A stretch of 64,000 nt of DNA from Azolla caroliniana (taxonomy: Eukaryota > Polypodiophyta): assembly GCA_043228905.1 (NCBI GenBank), contig JBHGNT010000006.1, positions 16,244,001-16,308,000 of the forward strand. Direction: 5' to 3'. The position numbers were made by a program, and so were the translations under genes. The notes below the pieces were generated by a model. The model was given only the letters and a program-made list of their open reading frames with translations. It was not told where the DNA came from and made no database searches. How positions within the stretch are numbered: position 1 is the stretch's first letter; each line of letters opens with the position of its first letter. Below are positions 21,075 to 31,219 of this stretch, one piece after another.

Positions 21075-22296
21075 TTACTTGTCCGTTGGTCCTCTCGGAC
21101 CCTTACCGGTCTCATTCTCCCCAGTTACCGGCTCGCCGTCTCTGCCGTCTTGGTGGTTGCCGTGTCCCGCACCGGTGTCGGTCCTTTGCTCAAATGGGTT
21201 CTTCGGCATCGCTCCTCTATATGGCTTCAATTGGAATCCGTTGACCCATTTGCCTAGCATTTCGCCGGCAAGTGTCCCTAACTGGTAGGACCCATTATAC
21301 TCCCGTGTTAGCCAATACGGTCCGGTCCATCTAAACCGTAGTTTACCCGGCATCTTGCCCATCCGGGTCTGGAATACTAACACCGGTTTGCCAATTGCGA
21401 ACATTTTTTCGTTTCCTTTCCTGTGCCGGTCGACAAATGCTTTCCGTCGCCGTTGCTCCAATTCTAAGTGCAGGATGCTGGCCAGTTGTTGTTCCTCGAG
21501 TTCACAACCGTATTGCCTCCGACTCCTTCTCGTTCAGCCATTCCCGTAGCTGGATCCGTAAGCTGGGTACTTGGAATTCCACCGGCATTACCGCCTCTAG
21601 TCCGAACGCTAACCGGAACGGTGTTGTTCGGATGCTCGTTTTGTACGCCGTCCGGTATGCCCAAAGCGCGCTATGTAGCTTTGTATCCCAATCTGTTCGG
21701 TTTTCGTTGACGATCTTTCGGAGGATATTCTGGAGCGTCTTGTTCGTTGATTCTGCTAAACCGTTCGCTTGTGGATAGTAAGGTGTGCTCCGTTTGTGGA
21801 CAACGGCATAGAATGTCGTCAGGCTTTCCACTACTTGGCCGAGAAAGTGCCCCCCTTGGTCGCTTATTAATTCGATTGGGCATCCGTAACGGCACCAAAT
21901 GTACTCATATAGAAATTTCGCCATTGACGCAGTGGTGTTGTCCCTTAATGCTTTGGCCTCCACCCATTTCGTGCAGTAATCCGTCGTGACGATGATGTAT
22001 CGATTACCCGTTCTCATTGCCGGTGGTTTGAACGGTCCCACAAAGTCCAGCCCCCACTTCTGGAATGGCTCGAGTGGTAGTACTGGCTGGTGTGGCATAC
22101 GAGCCTGCTCCGTTGGCCGGCCCATTGGCTGGCATAGGTCACATTCTTTTGCGTACCGTACCGCATCTCTTAATGTCGTTGGCCACCATAGGCCACTTTG
22201 CCATATTTTCCTGGCTGTCACATCTCCGGCATAGTGACCTCCGGCAACTCCGCAGTGGGCTTCCCTCAGTATGAGGTCCTTTTCATCGCTGCGCAC
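21075..22296 (-). pseudogene. pol: G2 integrase
   Basis: The HHCC zinc domain (HCGVAGGHYAG then CDLCQ) and the catalytic triad blocks KWGLDFVGPF, LISDQGGHF and QANGLAEST are all present, so the D-D-E residues are intact in 22296-21502. The C-terminal domain (WTGPYWLTREYNGSYQL) lies in another frame at 21461-21075, so a frameshift near 21500 breaks the gene. Between it and ORF3 is a short AT-rich spacer with T18 and (TTA)n near 21030-21066. Confidence 0.88.
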
Positions 22297-23517
22297 AGCC
22301 TGTCTCCATATGCCGTCCGCGCCCTTGTGGTAAAGTGTGCCTTGCAGTAAGTAGAAATGTCGGCTTTACACCGCCAGGCGTTTTCGTTCGTCCCGGTTCA
22401 TCTCTTCCGGAGGCAATCCTGTGCTCAAAAACTGGTGCATATTTGTGAGCCACTTGTCTTCCTGGGCCACGTCTCATCTGTTGCCGTCTCCGTAGTGACT
22501 CGAAACAGCTCCGCATCCGGAAACTCATCCGCTACTCCGTCACCCGTCTCTCCGGACTCTAATCGGCTTAAGTAATCCGCCACGGCATGCTGTATACCAG
22601 GTCGGTGGAATATTTCAAACTCGAATTCCTGTAACAGTAAGGTCCACCGGGCCAATTTGCCGGTGAGTGTCGCCTTGGACACCAGGTAAAGGAGTGCCGA
22701 ATGATCTACATGGAAGGAAAACTTCCTTCCCAATAAATAATGCCGAAACTTTGTCACACTGTAGATCATCCCTAGAGCTTCCCATTCCGTGGTAGAGTAG
22801 TTCCGTTCTGCTTGGGATAGCTTTCGGCTGGCATAGTACACCGGCCGGTACCACTTTGGTTCTGTAAGCTGCATCAGTACGCTTCCGATTGCGATGTCGG
22901 AGGCGTCCACGAACACGTGAAATTCTTTACTCCAATCCGGAGGCTGCACTACCGGTGCTTGCGACAATAGTACCTTGAGGGCCCTATACGCCCTATCCTC
23001 GGTTTTGGTCCATTGGAATGGTGTCCGATGTACGGCGGCATGCAACGGTCTAGCCAGGTCGGCCAAGTATCGGAGCATCCGGCTATGCCACCAGATCTGG
23101 CCTAAGAACCGGCTTAATGCCTTTGCCGTTGCCGGCGCCGGTGCTTCTAATATGGCTTTCACTTTGTCCGGGTCGACTGCAATACCTTCCTGGCTCACAA
23201 TATGTCCTAATAGAGTTCCACTGGATACGCCAAATACACACTTTGCTGGATTCAAGCTTAGCCGGTACGCTCTACACTTTTCAAGACAAAGACGGAGGTG
23301 CTGAAAATGGTCCTCCTCTCGGCTATAGACGGCGAAATCCTCAAGGAAAACCTGCATAAAAATCGGAATATATTCACCAAAGATTTCCATGATGATTCGT
23401 TGAAATGTTGTCGGTGCCGTTTTGAGTCCAAACATCATCATCACGGCCACAAACACCCCCCATTCGGTGACGAAAGCCGTTTTCTCTTGGTCGTCGGGGT
23501 GCATCCGGATTTGATTA
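22297..23517 (-). CDS. pol: G2 reverse transcriptase (second half) and RNase H
   Basis: Resumes at the Copia D junction with MHPDDQEKTAFVTEWGVF and continues with TFQRIIMEIFG. The catalytic box reads FLEDFAVYS, with Glu for the first Asp of the usual F-x-D-D. The thumb has LSRFLGQIWWHSRML, and RNase H has FHVFVDASDIAIGSVL, RNYSTTEWEALGMIYSVTKF and HVDHSALLYL. The frame stops near 22425, and about 130 bp of frame-broken sequence leads to integrase. The Asp-to-Glu change probably abolishes polymerase activity. The first half of RT is at 31220-31500. Confidence 0.85.
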
Positions 23518-23785
23518 TGTTGGGAAACTCGACGCTTTCCGATCGTTCACCTCTCGGCCGCAACCGAGGAAACACGGATCAATGCAGCAGTAATAGAAAA
23601 ACACAGAGAGAGACTCGAATGCACAGGGTTTAGCGTGGAAAAACCCTAGACGGGAAAAACCACGGGAGTGCAAGACTCCAACTATCACTATACGCAGGGA
23701 ATGTACAATGGCGAGCTGCAAGGCGACGACCTTGAGCTCGCTGTCCTCGACACAGACGGCGGTATTACACAGAGGCGTCGACCTC

Positions 23786-23817
<32 letters not shown>

Positions 23818-24129
23818 GGCTGCTCTCACTTCGCTCCCTCTAAGTGGAAAACAGAAAAAATGAGCAACAACAAAACACTGTTTGCCCTAAGTCATATTTA
23901 TACACATATGACTTTCGGGCTATTTACAACTATAGCCTCAAGGGCCCTTGGCAAACATATTCACAAATATGTCCCCGCATCCGGATCTCTCTCCGGGTAC
24001 ATTCGTCATCCGGCTCCGTAGCCGGGGTCTTCATCATCCGGATCTGATACCGGGTTCTCCTCATTCGGGTCTTCATTCCCGATTCCCGGACATCCGACCA
24101 TCCCATCCGGAGGGACCGTAATCCCAACA
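23518..24129 (-). repeat. Copia D LTR1 (3' LTR)
   Basis: 612 bp, TGTTGGGAAACTC ... ATCCCAACA on the plus strand. Minus-strand TATA box TATAAATA at 23895-23902, and a (CT)n tract near 23793-23816. It holds one copy of the 28-bp hairpin unit (CCGGCTCCGTAGCCGG core, near 24009). Confidence 0.93.
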
Positions 24130-24143
24130 AATTCCCCCTTCAC
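24130..24143 (-). other. Copia D polypurine tract
   Basis: The minus strand reads AAGTGAAGGGGGAAT directly 5' of the 3' LTR. The pol stop codon (TGA) lies just upstream and overlaps the tract only at its edge. Confidence 0.8.
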
Positions 24144-26206
24144 TTCGGCATGGGATGTCTTTCCAGTCCGACCTTCTTTCGGCACACTTCCAGCTTGTCG
24201 GGTGTGAGCACTTTGGTCAGCATGTCTGACCCGTTCTCGTCCGTGTGGATCTTCGTCAGCACGAACTCCTGGTCTTCTATCCTTTCCCGGATCCAGTGAT
24301 ATCTTCGCTGGATGTGCTTCGTCCGGGAGTGATAGGCCGCGTTCTTCGCAAGGTGGATGGCACTCTGACTGTCGCAGTAGAGTCGGTACTCCTCCTGCCG
24401 GATACCGAGCTCTCTAATGAAGTCCTTCATCCATATCATTTCCTTGCCGGCTTCAACAGCCGCCATGTACTCCGCCTCCGTGGTTGACAATGCAACCGTC
24501 TTCTGCAGCCTCGACTGCCACGAAACAGCTCCCCCTGCATACGTCATCACATACCCTGATGTGGACCGGCTGGTATCTGCATCAGCCGACATATCCGAAT
24601 CGGTAAAGCCGTCGAGTTCGGGCTTACCGGAGCCGAATCGGAGGCACACGTTTGCCGTGCCCTTCAGGTATCGGAGTATCCACTTGGCCGCGTTCCAGTG
24701 CTCTTTGCCGGGATTGCTCATGTACCGGCTCACCTCTCCGACTGCATATCCTATGTCCGGTCTTGTACACACCATTGCGTACATCAAGCTTCCGACGGCA
24801 GAGGCATATGGTACTTTCATCATGTCCTCCTTCTCAGCCTTTGTCTTGGGGCTTTGCTTGCTGGACAACTTGCAGTTTGTCGGGAGGGTTGACCCGATCG
24901 GTCTTGCTTCCGACATGTTGAACCGGTGAAGCACCTTTGTCACGTACTTCTCCTGTGACAGCCACAACTGCTTCTTCTTCCGGTCCCGGATGATGTGCAT
25001 CCCTAGTATTTGCCTCGCCGGACCCAGGTCCTTCATTGAGAAGGTTCGGTGAAGCGCTTTCTTCAGCATCCGTATCTTGACCTGGTCCCGTCCAACGATC
25101 AACATGTCGTCCACGTACAGGAGGAGTATTAGAAAGTCTCCTCCTTCGAACTTCTTCACAAACACGCAGTGATCGGACTGCGTTTTGTGGTACCCTTCGT
25201 CGGTCATGAAAGAGTCGAACTTCCGGTACCATTGCCGGGGAGCCTGCTTCAGTCCGTAAAGGCTCTTCTTCAACCGGCATACCAGGTGCTCCTTCCCTTT
25301 CTTCTCGAATCCTTCCGGTTGCTGCATGTAGATCTCTTCTTCGAGGTCACCGTGAAGGAATGCCGTCTTCACGTCCATCTGTTCTACCTCGAGGTCCATG
25401 CTTGCCGCTATGCTTAGCACCGTCCGGATGGAGGTCATCTTCACTACCGGGGCAAATATCTCGTTGAAGTCGACGCCCTTCTTCTGCTGGAACCCCTTCA
25501 CCACGATCCTGGCTTTGTATCTCGGGGGGTTTCCGGCATCTCCCGGTTTCAACTTGAACACCCACTTGTTTCGAAGTGCCCGCTTTCCTTTCGGCAACTC
25601 CACAAGTTCATATGTGTGGTTCTCATGCAGGGAATCCATCTCCTCCTGCATGGCACTTAACCACCTGCGGCTATGGGTGTCAAGCTTTGCTTCTTCAAAA
25701 CTCTCCGGCTCCCCCTCGTCGGTTAGCAGCACGTGCTCTGGTTCCGGAAATCTCCGGGGGGCCCTTCTCTCTCTTAGAGGATATCTCCGTTCCGGAGCTT
25801 CGGTAACCGGCTCCTCCGTTTCCTCTTCATCCGAATCCATTTCGGGATCGGGGCCGGTTCCGGTATCAGTTTCATCTTCCTCGGCCGGTTCTGTTTCTTC
25901 ACCGTCTTCGGCCGGATCCTCGAGTGCTAACCGGTCCCTTGCCGGTCGGGACTGCTCCTCGTAGAGTTGATCCTCACCGGTCGACTTGGAGCTCTTCATC
26001 TTCTTCTCCGACTCCCAGTCGGCGAGTGTCTTGTCCTCCATGAAGATGATATCACGACTCCGGAATATCTTTTTGTCGACCGGGTCCCATACTCGGTAGC
26101 CGAACTCGTCATCGCCGTAACCGAGGAATATGCATGGCCGGGTCTTTGGATCTAGCTTTCCTCTCCGGTCCTTTGCCACATACACATATGCGAGACACCC
26201 GAACAC
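24140..26206 (-). CDS. pol: Copia D reverse transcriptase and RNase H, apparently intact
   Basis: 688 codons open. The end of integrase (MFGCLAYVYVAKDRRGKL) and an acidic linker precede RT with NKWVFKLKPGDAG, MDVKTAFLHGDLEEEIYM, SLYGLKQAPRQW and the catalytic box YVDDMLIVG at about residue 364. RNase H follows with DGFTDSDMSADADTSRSTSG, VALSTTEAEYMAA, LYCDSQSAIHLAKN and HIQRRYHWIRE. It ends HPMPK just before the PPT, with no long C-terminal tail, unlike Copia A, B and E. It is the best-preserved RT in the window. Confidence 0.93.
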   Translation of the reverse strand: MFGCLAYVYVAKDRRGKLDPKTRPCIFLGYGDDEFGYRVWDPVDKKIFRSRDIIFMEDKTLADWESEKKMKSSKSTGEDQLYEEQSRPARDRLALEDPAEDGEETEPAEEDETDTGTGPDPEMDSDEEETEEPVTEAPERRYPLRERRAPRRFPEPEHVLLTDEGEPESFEEAKLDTHSRRWLSAMQEEMDSLHENHTYELVELPKGKRALRNKWVFKLKPGDAGNPPRYKARIVVKGFQQKKGVDFNEIFAPVVKMTSIRTVLSIAASMDLEVEQMDVKTAFLHGDLEEEIYMQQPEGFEKKGKEHLVCRLKKSLYGLKQAPRQWYRKFDSFMTDEGYHKTQSDHCVFVKKFEGGDFLILLLYVDDMLIVGRDQVKIRMLKKALHRTFSMKDLGPARQILGMHIIRDRKKKQLWLSQEKYVTKVLHRFNMSEARPIGSTLPTNCKLSSKQSPKTKAEKEDMMKVPYASAVGSLMYAMVCTRPDIGYAVGEVSRYMSNPGKEHWNAAKWILRYLKGTANVCLRFGSGKPELDGFTDSDMSADADTSRSTSGYVMTYAGGAVSWQSRLQKTVALSTTEAEYMAAVEAGKEMIWMKDFIRELGIRQEEYRLYCDSQSAIHLAKNAAYHSRTKHIQRRYHWIRERIEDQEFVLTKIHTDENGSDMLTKVLTPDKLEVCRKKVGLERHPMPK

Positions 26207-26924
26207 CTTCAGATGCCGGTAGGATACTTCCCTACCGGTTCACACTCTCTGCGGCGTGTCTCCGTCCAAAGGTACTGAGGGTGATCTGTTTATCACGTAT
26301 GTCGCCGTCGACATTGCCTCAACCCAAAACCCCTTTGGTAATTTCGCATGCGCCAGCATACTCCGGACCCTCTCCATTATGGTCCGGTTCATCCTCTCGG
26401 CCAGCCCGTTCAGTTCCGGCGTCTTCGGCACAGTAAACTCGAGCCGGATTCCCTTCGAGCGACAGTACTCCTCGAACTGCCCCCGGTATTCCCCTCCGTT
26501 ATCCGCTCGTATCGCTTTTCAGCTTCTTGCCGGATTCCCTTTCCACTCTCGCGTGGAGTTCTTTGAAGACGCGCAACACTTGGTCCTTTGTCTTCAACGG
26601 TGCCGTCCACAGCTTCCGGCTGTGGTCATCAATGAATGTCACGAAGTACTAGGCTCCGCCATGTGACTTCGTTTCTACTTGACACACGTCAGTGTGCACC
26701 AACTCCAATGGTGCGCTACGTCTCGTCGGTGGCCTTGAGTGGAAGGAGGTTCGGTTCTGCTTACCGGCCAGGCAATCGGTGCACTTCTCCAGGTGCACAT
26801 GCTTCAATGGAATAAGGTTGTCTTCTGCAAGCCTCTTCATCCCCTTCTCACTCATGTGGCACAGTCTCTTGTGCCGCAGCTCACCAGCAGTGTCGGCTGC
26901 CACGTTCAACTCCTCCGGACACAA
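26207..26924 (-). pseudogene. pol: Copia D integrase, broken
   Basis: Shows HKRLCHMSEKGMKRL and CTDCLAGKQ (HHCC), LELVHTDVCQ (Asp), YFVTFIDDHS (Asp) and ELNGLAERMNRT (Glu). It is broken by TAG 26925-26927 (Gln likely), TAG at about 26649, a one-base insertion in an A run near 26515 that shifts the frame, and TGA near 26237 where Trp is likely. Otherwise it is close to complete. Confidence 0.88.
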
Positions 26925-28223
26925 CTAGGCACTCATAAGGTACAGTGTGTTGACTTTCCGGGCCCGAGCCACTATCAGGCTCCCCTTGCTGAACTTCATT
27001 ACGCCGTTCCGGATGCTACCTGTGTAGCCTTCATCGTCTAGCCTCCTGGCCGAAATCAGGTTCAATCGAACCTCCGGAACGTGTCGGACATCCTTCAGCG
27101 ACATTTTGCATCCGGTCAAGGTTGTCAACCACACGTCTCCTATGCCGACAATCCGGCACGTACCTTCATTTCCCATCCGAACACAGCCATGCTCACCGAC
27201 TGTGTAGGATGAGAAGTATCTTCTTTCCGGGGTCAGGTGGAACGACGCTCCGGAATTGACCACCCAGGTAGTCTCATCGCCGGCAATGTTTAGTTCACCT
27301 TCTTCGGTGATGAGCATGATCTCCTCTTCACTTGCCGCGAGTGCCGTCGTTCCTTTCCGGTCCTGCCCTCGCCGATCCGAACCATTCCGGTCCGTGGCTC
27401 CCCAGTAAGCACCATTCCGTTCCGAAGACTTCTTCGAATCGATGTCGTCGGCTCCATTGTCTTTTCGGTAATGCCGACAATTCTTTCGGAAGTGCCCCGG
27501 CTTCCCACAGTGGAAGCATGTGGGCCTTCCTCTTGACTGCGACCGGGTCCCCGACTTCTCCCGTCTTTGCGGACTCCGGTTCCGTTGTCTTCCCCGATCC
27601 GATTCGGAAAGCAGCATCTTCGGATCGGAGGCCGGTTCTTTATCTCTCCGACGCGCTTCTTCGTTCAAAATGCTTGTCTTTACCGTTTGTAGAGACAAGT
27701 TATCTTCGGTGCAGGAGGTGCTGGGAGTCACCACCAAGTTCTCCCAGCTTTCCGGCAATGTACACATCAGGATGATGGCTTGCATTGCATCCTCCAACGG
27801 GAACTTGATCGCCGCAAGCTGGTTCACGAATCCCATGAACGTGCTTACGTGTTCCACCATACTCTCGCCGTCCCGGTACTTGAGGTTCACTATCTTCCTC
27901 ATTAGGGAGGTCCGGTTCAACGCATTCTTCCTCTCGTAGAGGCCCGACAGCTTCCGCCACATCTCATATGCGTTGGTGTCGTTCGCCACATGTTGTAGAA
28001 CGCTCACGTCGACGTATTGCCGAATGGTTGCAACGGCTTTCCGGTTCAGCAGCCTCCATTCCGTCTCAAGTACCCCCTTGGGTATTTCCGACCTGTCAAT
28101 CGGTTCATACAGGTCCCGAACAATGAGCAGATCCTCCATCTTTATCTTCCAGTCGGCGTAGTTCTGCGCATTCAGCACCATCATCCCCGGCTGCCCGCTG
28201 CTGCCGCCTTCCATTTTCTGCAC
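26925..28223 (-). CDS. gag: Copia D gag and protease
   Basis: 432 codons from MQKMEGGSSGQ. The gag core (WRLLNRKAVATIRQYVDVSV, KLSGLYERKN) is followed by an Arg/Ser-rich nucleic-acid-binding part and a perfect zinc knuckle CFHCGKPGHFRKNC (CX2CX4HX4C). The protease follows, with WVVNSGASFHL: the catalytic Asp of the usual D-S-G is Asn, which should inactivate it. The gag codon at which the two upstream fragments end (PESWEN) is intact here and continues LVVTPS. Confidence 0.92.
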   Translation of the reverse strand: MQKMEGGSSGQPGMMVLNAQNYADWKIKMEDLLIVRDLYEPIDRSEIPKGVLETEWRLLNRKAVATIRQYVDVSVLQHVANDTNAYEMWRKLSGLYERKNALNRTSLMRKIVNLKYRDGESMVEHVSTFMGFVNQLAAIKFPLEDAMQAIILMCTLPESWENLVVTPSTSCTEDNLSLQTVKTSILNEEARRRDKEPASDPKMLLSESDRGRQRNRSPQRREKSGTRSQSRGRPTCFHCGKPGHFRKNCRHYRKDNGADDIDSKKSSERNGAYWGATDRNGSDRRGQDRKGTTALAASEEEIMLITEEGELNIAGDETTWVVNSGASFHLTPERRYFSSYTVGEHGCVRMGNEGTCRIVGIGDVWLTTLTGCKMSLKDVRHVPEVRLNLISARRLDDEGYTGSIRNGVMKFSKGSLIVARARKVNTLYLMSA

Positions 28224-28230
28224 TGCAGTC

Positions 28231-28242
28231 GCTCTGATACCA
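28231..28242 (-). other. Copia D primer-binding site next to LTR2
   Basis: Reverse complement TGGTATCAGAGC, separated from LTR2 by three bases (ATC). The same site recurs beside LTR3 (29409-29420) and LTR4 (30560-30571). Confidence 0.9.
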
Positions 28243-28245
28243 GAT

Positions 28246-28512
28246 TGTTGGGAAACTCGACGCTTTCCGATCGTTCACCTCTCAGCCACAACCGAGGAAA
28301 CACGGATCAATGCAGCAGAAATAGAAAAACACAGAGAGAGACTCGAATGCACAGGGTTTAGCGTGGAAAACCCTAGACGGGGAAAACCACGGGCGTGCAA
28401 GACTCCAACTATCACTATACGCATGGAATGTACAATGGCGAGCTGCAAGGCGACGACCTTGAGCTCGCTGTCCTCGCCACAGACGGCGGTATTACACAGA
28501 GGCGTCGACCTC

Positions 28513-28547
<35 letters not shown>

Positions 28548-28915
28548 GCTGCTCTCACTTCGCTCCCTCTAAGTGGAAAACAGAAAAAAATGAGCAACAA
28601 CAACAAACTGTTTGCCCTAAGTCATATTTATACACATATGACTTTCGGGCTATTTACAACTATAGCCTCAAGGGCCCTTGGCAAACATATTCACAAATAT
28701 GTCCCCGCCTCCGGATCTCTCTCCGGGTACATTCGTCATCCGGCTCCATAACCGGGGTCTTCATCATCCGGCTCCGTAGCCGGGGTCTTCATCATCCGGC
28801 TCCGTAGCCGGGGTCTTCATCATCCGGATCTGATACCGGGTTCTCCTCATTCGGGTCTTCATTCCCGATTCCCGGACATCCGACCATCCCATCCGGAGGG
28901 ACCGTAATCCCAACA
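28246..28915 (-). repeat. Copia D LTR2 (internal)
   Basis: 670 bp, with three copies of the 28-bp hairpin unit near 28738-28822, the most of the four LTRs. It is followed on the plus strand directly by gag sequence starting GTTCTCCCAGC. Confidence 0.93.
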
Positions 28916-29401
28916 GTTCTCCCAGCTTTCAGGCAATGTACACATCAGGATGATGGCTTGCATTGCATCCTCCAACGGGAACTTGATCGCCGCAAGCTGG
29001 TTCACGAATCCCATGAACGTGCTTCCGTGTTCCACCATACTCTCGCCGTCCCGGTACTTGAGGTTCACTATCTTCCTCATCAGGGAGGTCCGGTTGAACG
29101 CATTCTTCCTCTCGTAGAGGCCCGACAGCTTCCGCCACATCTCATATGCGTTGGTGTCGTTCGCCACATGTTGTAGAACGCTCACGTCGACGTATTGCCG
29201 AATGGTTGCAACGGCTTTCCGGTTCAGAAGCCTCCATTCCGTCTCAAGTACCCCCTTGGGTATTTCCGACCTGTCAATCGGTTCATACAGGTCCCGAACA
29301 ATGAGTAGATCCTCCATCTTTATCTTCCAGTCGGCGTAGTTCTGCGCATTCAGCACCATCATCCCCGGCTGCCCGCTGCTGCCGCCTTCCATTTTCTGCA
29401 C
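28916..29401 (-). pseudogene. gag: Copia D truncated gag copy 1
   Basis: About 162 gag codons from MQKMEGGSS to PESWEN, then the frame runs into LTR2 (C-W-D-Y...). It is nearly identical to the N-terminus of the full gag at 28223. One difference is Gly for Val in the EHVSTFMGF block. Confidence 0.92.
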
Positions 29402-29423
29402 TGCAGTCGCTCTGATACCAGAT

Positions 29424-29691
29424 TGTTGGGAAACTCGACGCTTTCCGATCGTTCACCTCTCGGCCGCAACCGAGGAAACACGGATCAATGCAGCAGTAAT
29501 AGAAAAACACAGAGAGAGACTTGAATGCACAGGGTTTAGCGTGGAAAAACCCTAGACGGGAAGAACCACGGGAGTGCAAGACTCCAACTATCACTATACG
29601 CAGGGAATGTACAATGGCGAGCTGCAAGGCGACGACCTTGAGCTCGCTGTCCTCGCCACAGACGGCGGTATTACACAGAGGCGTCGACCTC

Positions 29692-29726
<35 letters not shown>

Positions 29727-30066
29727 GCTGCTCTCACTTCGCTCCCTCTAAGTGGAAAACAGAAAAAAATGAGCAACAACAACAAACTGTTTGCCCTAAG
29801 TCATATTTATACACATATGACTTTCGGGCTATTTACAACTATAGCCTCAAGGGCCCTTGGCAAACATATTCACAAATATGTCCCCGCATCCGGATCTCTC
29901 TCCGGGTACATTCGTCATCCGGCTCCGTAACCGGGGTCTTCATCATCCGGCTCCGTAGCCGGGGTCTTCATCATCCGCATCTGATACCGGGTTCTCCTCA
30001 TTCGGGTCTTCATTCCCGATTCCCGGACATCCGACCATCCCATCCGGAGGGACCGTAATCCCAACA
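29424..30066 (-). repeat. Copia D LTR3 (internal)
   Basis: 643 bp with two copies of the 28-bp hairpin unit. PBS at 29409-29420, three bases away. Confidence 0.93.
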
Positions 30067-30552
30067 GTTCTCCCAGCTTTCAGGCAATGTACACATCAGG
30101 ATGATGGCTTGCATTGCATCCTCCAACGGGAACTTGATCGCCGCAAGCTGGTTCACGAATCCCATGAACGTGCTTACGTGTTCCACCATACTCTCGCCGT
30201 CCCGGTACTTGAGGTTCACTATCTTCCTCATCAGGGAGGTCCGGTTGAACGCATTCTTCCTCTCGTAGAGGCCCGACAGCTTCCGCCACATCTCATATGC
30301 GTTTGTGTCGTTCGCCACATGTAGTAGAACGCTCACGTCGACGTATTGCCGAATGGTTGCAACGGCTTTCCGGTTCAGAAGCCTCCATTCCGTCTCAAGT
30401 ACCCCCTTGGGTATTTCCGACCTGTCAATCGGTTCATACAGGTCCCGAACAATGAGCAGATCCTCCATCTTTATCTTCCAGTCGGCGTAGTTCTGCGCAT
30501 TCATCACCATCATCCCCGGCTGCCCGCTGCTGCCGCCTTCCATTTTCTGCAC
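30067..30552 (-). pseudogene. gag: Copia D truncated gag copy 2
   Basis: Second copy of the truncated gag, ending at the same PESWEN codon and joined to the same first base of LTR3. This indicates duplication of an existing LTR-gag unit rather than two independent truncations. Confidence 0.92.
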
Positions 30553-30574
30553 TGCAGTCGCTCTGATACCAGAT

Positions 30575-30842
30575 TGTTGGGAAACTCGACGCTTTCCGAT
30601 CGTTCACCTCTCGGCCGCAACCGAGGAAACACGGATCAATGCAGCAGTAATAGAAAAACACAGAGAGAGACTCGAATGCACAGGGTTTAGCGTGGAAAAA
30701 CCCTAGACGGGAATAACCACGGGAGTGCAAGACTCCAACTATCACTATACGCAGGGAATGTACAATGGCGAGCTGCAAGGCGACGACCTTGAGCTCGCTG
30801 TCCTCGCCACAGACGGCGGTATTACACAGAGGCGTCGACCTC

Positions 30843-30880
<38 letters not shown>

Positions 30881-31219
30881 CTGCTCTCACTTCGCTCCCT
30901 CTAAGTGGAAAACAGAAAGAAATGAGCAACAACAACAAACTGTTTGCCCTAAGTCATATTTATACACATATGACTTTTGGGCTATTTACAACTATAGCCT
31001 CAAGGGCCCTTGGCAAACATATTCACAAATATGTCCCCGCATCCGGATCTCTCTCCGGGTACATTCGTCATCCGGCTCCGTAACCGGGGTCTTCATCATC
31101 CGGCTCCGTAGCCGGGGTCTTCATCATCCGGATCTGATACCGGGTTCTCCTCATTCGGGTCTTCATTCCCGATTCTCGGACATCCGACCATCCCATCCGG
31201 AGGGACCGTAATCCCAACA
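30575..31219 (-). repeat. Copia D LTR4 (outer 5' LTR)
   Basis: 645 bp with two copies of the 28-bp hairpin unit, ending at the GATTA target duplication. PBS at 30560-30571. Confidence 0.93.

Larger units (their letters stand above)
23518..31219 (-). mobile_element. Copia D: Ty1/copia element with four LTRs and two extra gag fragments
   Basis: Inserted in G2 RT with TSD GATTA at 23513-23517 and 31220-31224. The minus-strand order is LTR4 - PBS - gag fragment - LTR3 - PBS - gag fragment - LTR2 - PBS - gag/PR - INT - RT/RH - PPT - LTR1. Both gag fragments stop at the same codon and join the first base of an LTR. LTR copies differ by only a few substitutions and by the number of an internal 28-bp repeat, so this is the youngest-looking element here. 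Confidence 0.95.

Noticed and set aside
28500-28572. Ser/Leu repeat peptides from CT tracts in LTRs
   Set aside because: These are translations of (CT)n microsatellites in LTR leaders, not genes.
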